Below, piece after piece: positions 33,787 to 35,465 of a DNA stretch of 35,465 bases. The notes under the pieces were generated by a model. The model had not been told where the DNA came from, did no database searches, and saw only the letters and a list, made by a program, of their open reading frames with translations. This DNA comes from Methanothrix sp. (lineage in GTDB: Archaea; Halobacteriota; Methanosarcinia; Methanotrichales; Methanotrichaceae), in the NCBI GenBank assembly GCA_026394505.1, contig JAPKYC010000183.1, positions 1 through 35,465 on the forward strand, in the 5' to 3' direction. Made by a program: the position numbers and the translations under genes. Position 1 is the stretch's first letter. The number at the start of each line of letters is the position of its first letter.

Positions 33787-34143
33787 CTAGTCTAACTTGA
33801 GCTCCAGTATGCCGTTCTTGAAGCTTTTCATGATGATGGATTTTGCCGGCCGCGGTAGAGCTACATTTTTGCTGAACTGGCCGGCAGTTATCTTTAGAGA
33901 ATCTCCCTCCAGATCCATCTTCAAATCCTCCACGTAGACTCCGAAAAGCTCGGCAATGATCGTGATGCCGTCCTTTCCTTCCATCACGTCCACCATTCGT
34001 GGCCCATGTAGCTCAGACTCGGCCATCCCCATATCCTTCGCTCTTCTGGCAGCTCGCAAAAGCCCTTGCCGCAGAAGCCTGGTATAAACGTGCTGGGTAT
34101 GCCGCCCATTTCCCGCGTAATGGTATTTGTCTCTGCCGACCAT
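33787..34143 (-). CDS. gvpH: Second GvpH-like small heat-shock protein
   Basis: The C-terminal 70 residues are an Hsp20/alpha-crystallin domain almost identical in plan to the first GvpH: VDVMEGKDGITIIAEL, LEGDSLKITAGQFSK, and NGILELKLD as the C-terminal strand. The first 45 residues (Arg- and His-rich) differ from the longer copy and have no coiled coil. GvpH-type proteins act as chaperones in gas vesicle formation and may help GvpA assemble. It lies 3 bases after gvpK, and its stop is TAG. The altered VYVEDLKMDL stretch (GVSEEDLLMNL in the paralogue) may mark relaxed constraint or a changed partner. Confidence 0.8.
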   Translation of the reverse strand: MVGRDKYHYAGNGRHTQHVYTRLLRQGLLRAARRAKDMGMAESELHGPRMVDVMEGKDGITIIAELFGVYVEDLKMDLEGDSLKITAGQFSKNVALPRPAKSIIMKSFKNGILELKLD

Positions 34144-34146
34144 ATC

Positions 34147-34470
34147 TCAGGACTCCTCTTTTTGGCTTTCTGCTCTCCAGCTCGCTGGGTTCAGGAACTT
34201 GTCTATCAGGTCTTCCGCGGCTAGATCCAGATCACTGCGAACCGATTGCACGGCATCTATGATGTTGTTATCGGACTTTATCTTATCAAGGGCCTCGGTT
34301 AATTCTGAGAGAGCCTGGCCCAGCCGCTCTATCTCGCAGTCGCTCAGACTTCCGCTCTCCATTCTCCTCAAAGCCTGTCGTTCCAAAAGCTCCTGGATGA
34401 TCTCCACCAATGCCACCACCAGGCCCAAAAGGCCCTCTTTCAGGTTTCCTTCATCCAGGTTGATCGCCAT
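34147..34470 (-). CDS. gvpK: Gas vesicle protein GvpK
   Basis: The 107-residue protein matches GvpK, a small helical assembly factor found in almost all gas vesicle clusters. Typical blocks are NLKEGLLGLVVALVEIIQEL, a LLERQALRRMESGSLS stretch and ERLGQALSEL. The ATG lies 8 bases after gvpH1's stop codon and 3 bases before gvpH2 starts. The gene is placed between two gvpH copies. Confidence 0.9.
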   Translation of the reverse strand: MAINLDEGNLKEGLLGLVVALVEIIQELLERQALRRMESGSLSDCEIERLGQALSELTEALDKIKSDNNIIDAVQSVRSDLDLAAEDLIDKFLNPASWRAESQKEES

Positions 34471-34478
34471 TTCGGACC

Positions 34479-35060
34479 CTAGTCTAGCTTGAGATGAAGT
34501 ATGCCGTTCTTGAAGCTCTTCTCAATGATGGATTTTGCCGGCCGCGGCATTGCTATTTTCTTGCTGAACTGGCCGGCAGTTATCTCAAGAGTTTCTCCCT
34601 CCAGATTCATCAACAAGTCCTCCTCGGAGACACCGGGCAGTTCGGCAATGATGGTGATTCCGTCCTTTCCTTCCATGACATCCACTATCGGCTGCCTGTG
34701 AGGTGCGGACTTCGGCATCTCAACGCTTTCCGTTCGGGGGGCCGCCCTTCTCGCTCCATGGCCTAGCGGCCTGGTAGAAACATGATAATCGACGACAGGT
34801 TTGCTGGACCAGCCTACATCGATCCTGTGTTTTATCTCCGCGTCCGTGTCGGCAATCCTTTGCCTGAATTCGGGTGAGGACTCTTCCAGGGACTTGATTA
34901 TGCCCCCCAGACCGGGGATGAACTGGCTCACCACGTTTTGCACTATGCCCCCCACCTGAATATCCTCACTTTGCTTATGGGACCCCTTTTCCAGTTCTTC
35001 GATCCTCTTTTCCAGGCGCGCTATCTTCTCTACATCCTTATCTTTTGAGTCCTCAACCAT
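34479..35060 (-). CDS. gvpH: GvpH, Hsp20-type gas vesicle chaperone with N-terminal coiled coil
   Basis: The 193-residue protein has a short charged coiled coil (about 5-30), a linker with hydrophobic segment VSQFIPGLGGIIKSL, and an alpha-crystallin domain at about 125-193 ending in NGILHLKLD. This arrangement is that of GvpH, a chaperone of gas vesicle assembly. The ATG at 35060 follows GGGAGAG; the open frame upstream runs through the end of the zinc-ribbon GvpA-like gene and is not used. Its last 100 bases or so are about 80 percent identical to those of the second gvpH, so the two are tandem copies. Confidence 0.85.
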   Translation of the reverse strand: MVEDSKDKDVEKIARLEKRIEELEKGSHKQSEDIQVGGIVQNVVSQFIPGLGGIIKSLEESSPEFRQRIADTDAEIKHRIDVGWSSKPVVDYHVSTRPLGHGARRAAPRTESVEMPKSAPHRQPIVDVMEGKDGITIIAELPGVSEEDLLMNLEGETLEITAGQFSKKIAMPRPAKSIIEKSFKNGILHLKLD

Positions 35061-35077
35061 TGATATCTCTCCCAAGA

Positions 35078-35443
35078 TCAATCGTATTTTCCGAGGCTCC
35101 CCCGGATGATGGGCAGGGGTGCTGGGCTGGACCAACCGCAGATGTGACAGCCCTCTCGAATCAGCTGATCTTCATCTCTTCTGTTTCCGCATTCCGGGCA
35201 GCAGGCCTTGGGTTTGAGAGCATCTTTCCACACTGGTGCATTCAGATTGGTGCCCGCGGGCATCTCCAGGCCGTACTTGGCCGCGGTCTCAAAAGAGGCC
35301 AAAACTGCCCGAATCTTGATGCCTAAAAGCTCCGTGCCTGCCAAAGATACGGCTATATCCGCATTGATCACCAGGCCCTTGTCAAGGATTCTTTCTACAA
35401 TATCGGCAAGATTCTGGCTTCTTGTCGGCGCCAATGAATTCAT
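35078..35443 (-). CDS. GvpA/GvpJ-like gas vesicle protein with C-terminal zinc ribbon
   Basis: The first 60 residues match the GvpA fold: LADIVERILDKGLVINADIA, LAGTELLGIKIRAVLASFET. The next 60 are foreign to standard GvpA and contain CCPECGNRR and CHICGW, two CxxC pairs that should bind one zinc. Standard GvpA, the shell protein, is shorter than 80 residues and has no cysteines, so this is likely a GvpJ/M-type minor protein. Major gvpA was not found in the window and may lie just outside. The ATG follows AGGTGGGGG, a strong ribosome-binding site. Confidence 0.8.
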   Translation of the reverse strand: MNSLAPTRSQNLADIVERILDKGLVINADIAVSLAGTELLGIKIRAVLASFETAAKYGLEMPAGTNLNAPVWKDALKPKACCPECGNRRDEDQLIREGCHICGWSSPAPLPIIRGSLGKYD

Positions 35444-35465
35444 CTATACCCCCACCTACCTTCGG

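Noticed and set aside
1-35465. CRISPR arrays or tRNA genes
   Set aside because: No regularly spaced direct repeats and no tRNA-like sequences were seen by eye on either strand.

Overview
The window looks like a chromosome segment of a methanogenic archaeon, most likely of the Methanothrix (Methanosaeta) type. The reasons are a methanogenesis marker protein 8 gene, an archaeal-type ATP-dependent DNA ligase, an archaeal ACT-regulator/homoserine dehydrogenase pair, archaeal TATA boxes with both GGAGGTGAT-type and leaderless starts, moderate GC content, and a gas vesicle cluster. The genus is inferred from gene content and style, not from an alignment.

Layout. 1-9.1 kb: the end of a VWA-domain protein, an Acg-like nitroreductase, a frameshifted small secreted protein, a large hybrid histidine kinase, a secreted CAP/SCP protein, an HI0933-type flavoprotein, and a membrane 4Fe-4S protein followed by a DJ-1/PfpI protein. 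9.3-11.2 kb: a translationally coupled DUF3696-type ATPase and PIN-like nuclease, the best candidate here for a little-described defence or toxin-like pair. 11.2-12.2 kb: methanogenesis marker 8 with a tiny zinc-ribbon gene. 12.3-17.3 kb: an AT-rich accessory island with two copies of a dispersed repeat, small regulators, two secreted proteins of unknown function, and decayed gene fragments, including two related fragments in opposite orientation on either side of the secreted pair.

17.3-21.8 kb: a minus-strand biosynthetic and repair run in the order ACT regulator, hom, lig, hisD. hisD carries an in-frame TAG at codon 41, between a well-formed start and an otherwise intact enzyme. 21.8-25.3 kb: a coiled-coil protein, a YkgJ-type cysteine-cluster protein overlapping a metallophosphoesterase, a truncated phospholipase C-like secreted protein, and remnants that include the end of an N6-adenine methylase-type protein. 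25.3-28.4 kb: a hydantoinase/oxoprolinase-family gene followed at once by a histone-deacetylase-family gene with an added cysteine-rich tail. 28.5-29.7 kb: a TnpB tail whose right-end hairpin supplies the stop of a PanE/ApbA-family reductase.

29.8-32.3 kb: an acyl-CoA hydrolase/transferase fused to a GNAT domain, overlapping a conserved-looking gene of unknown function. 32.4-35.4 kb: a minus-strand gas vesicle cluster (GvpA/J-like with zinc ribbon, GvpH, GvpK, a second GvpH, GvpL/F, and a GvpJ/M-like protein with an added PH/GRAM-like domain). Sequence left after the second gvpH shows that a gvpH-gvpK junction was duplicated in tandem. No tRNA, rRNA or CRISPR array was seen.
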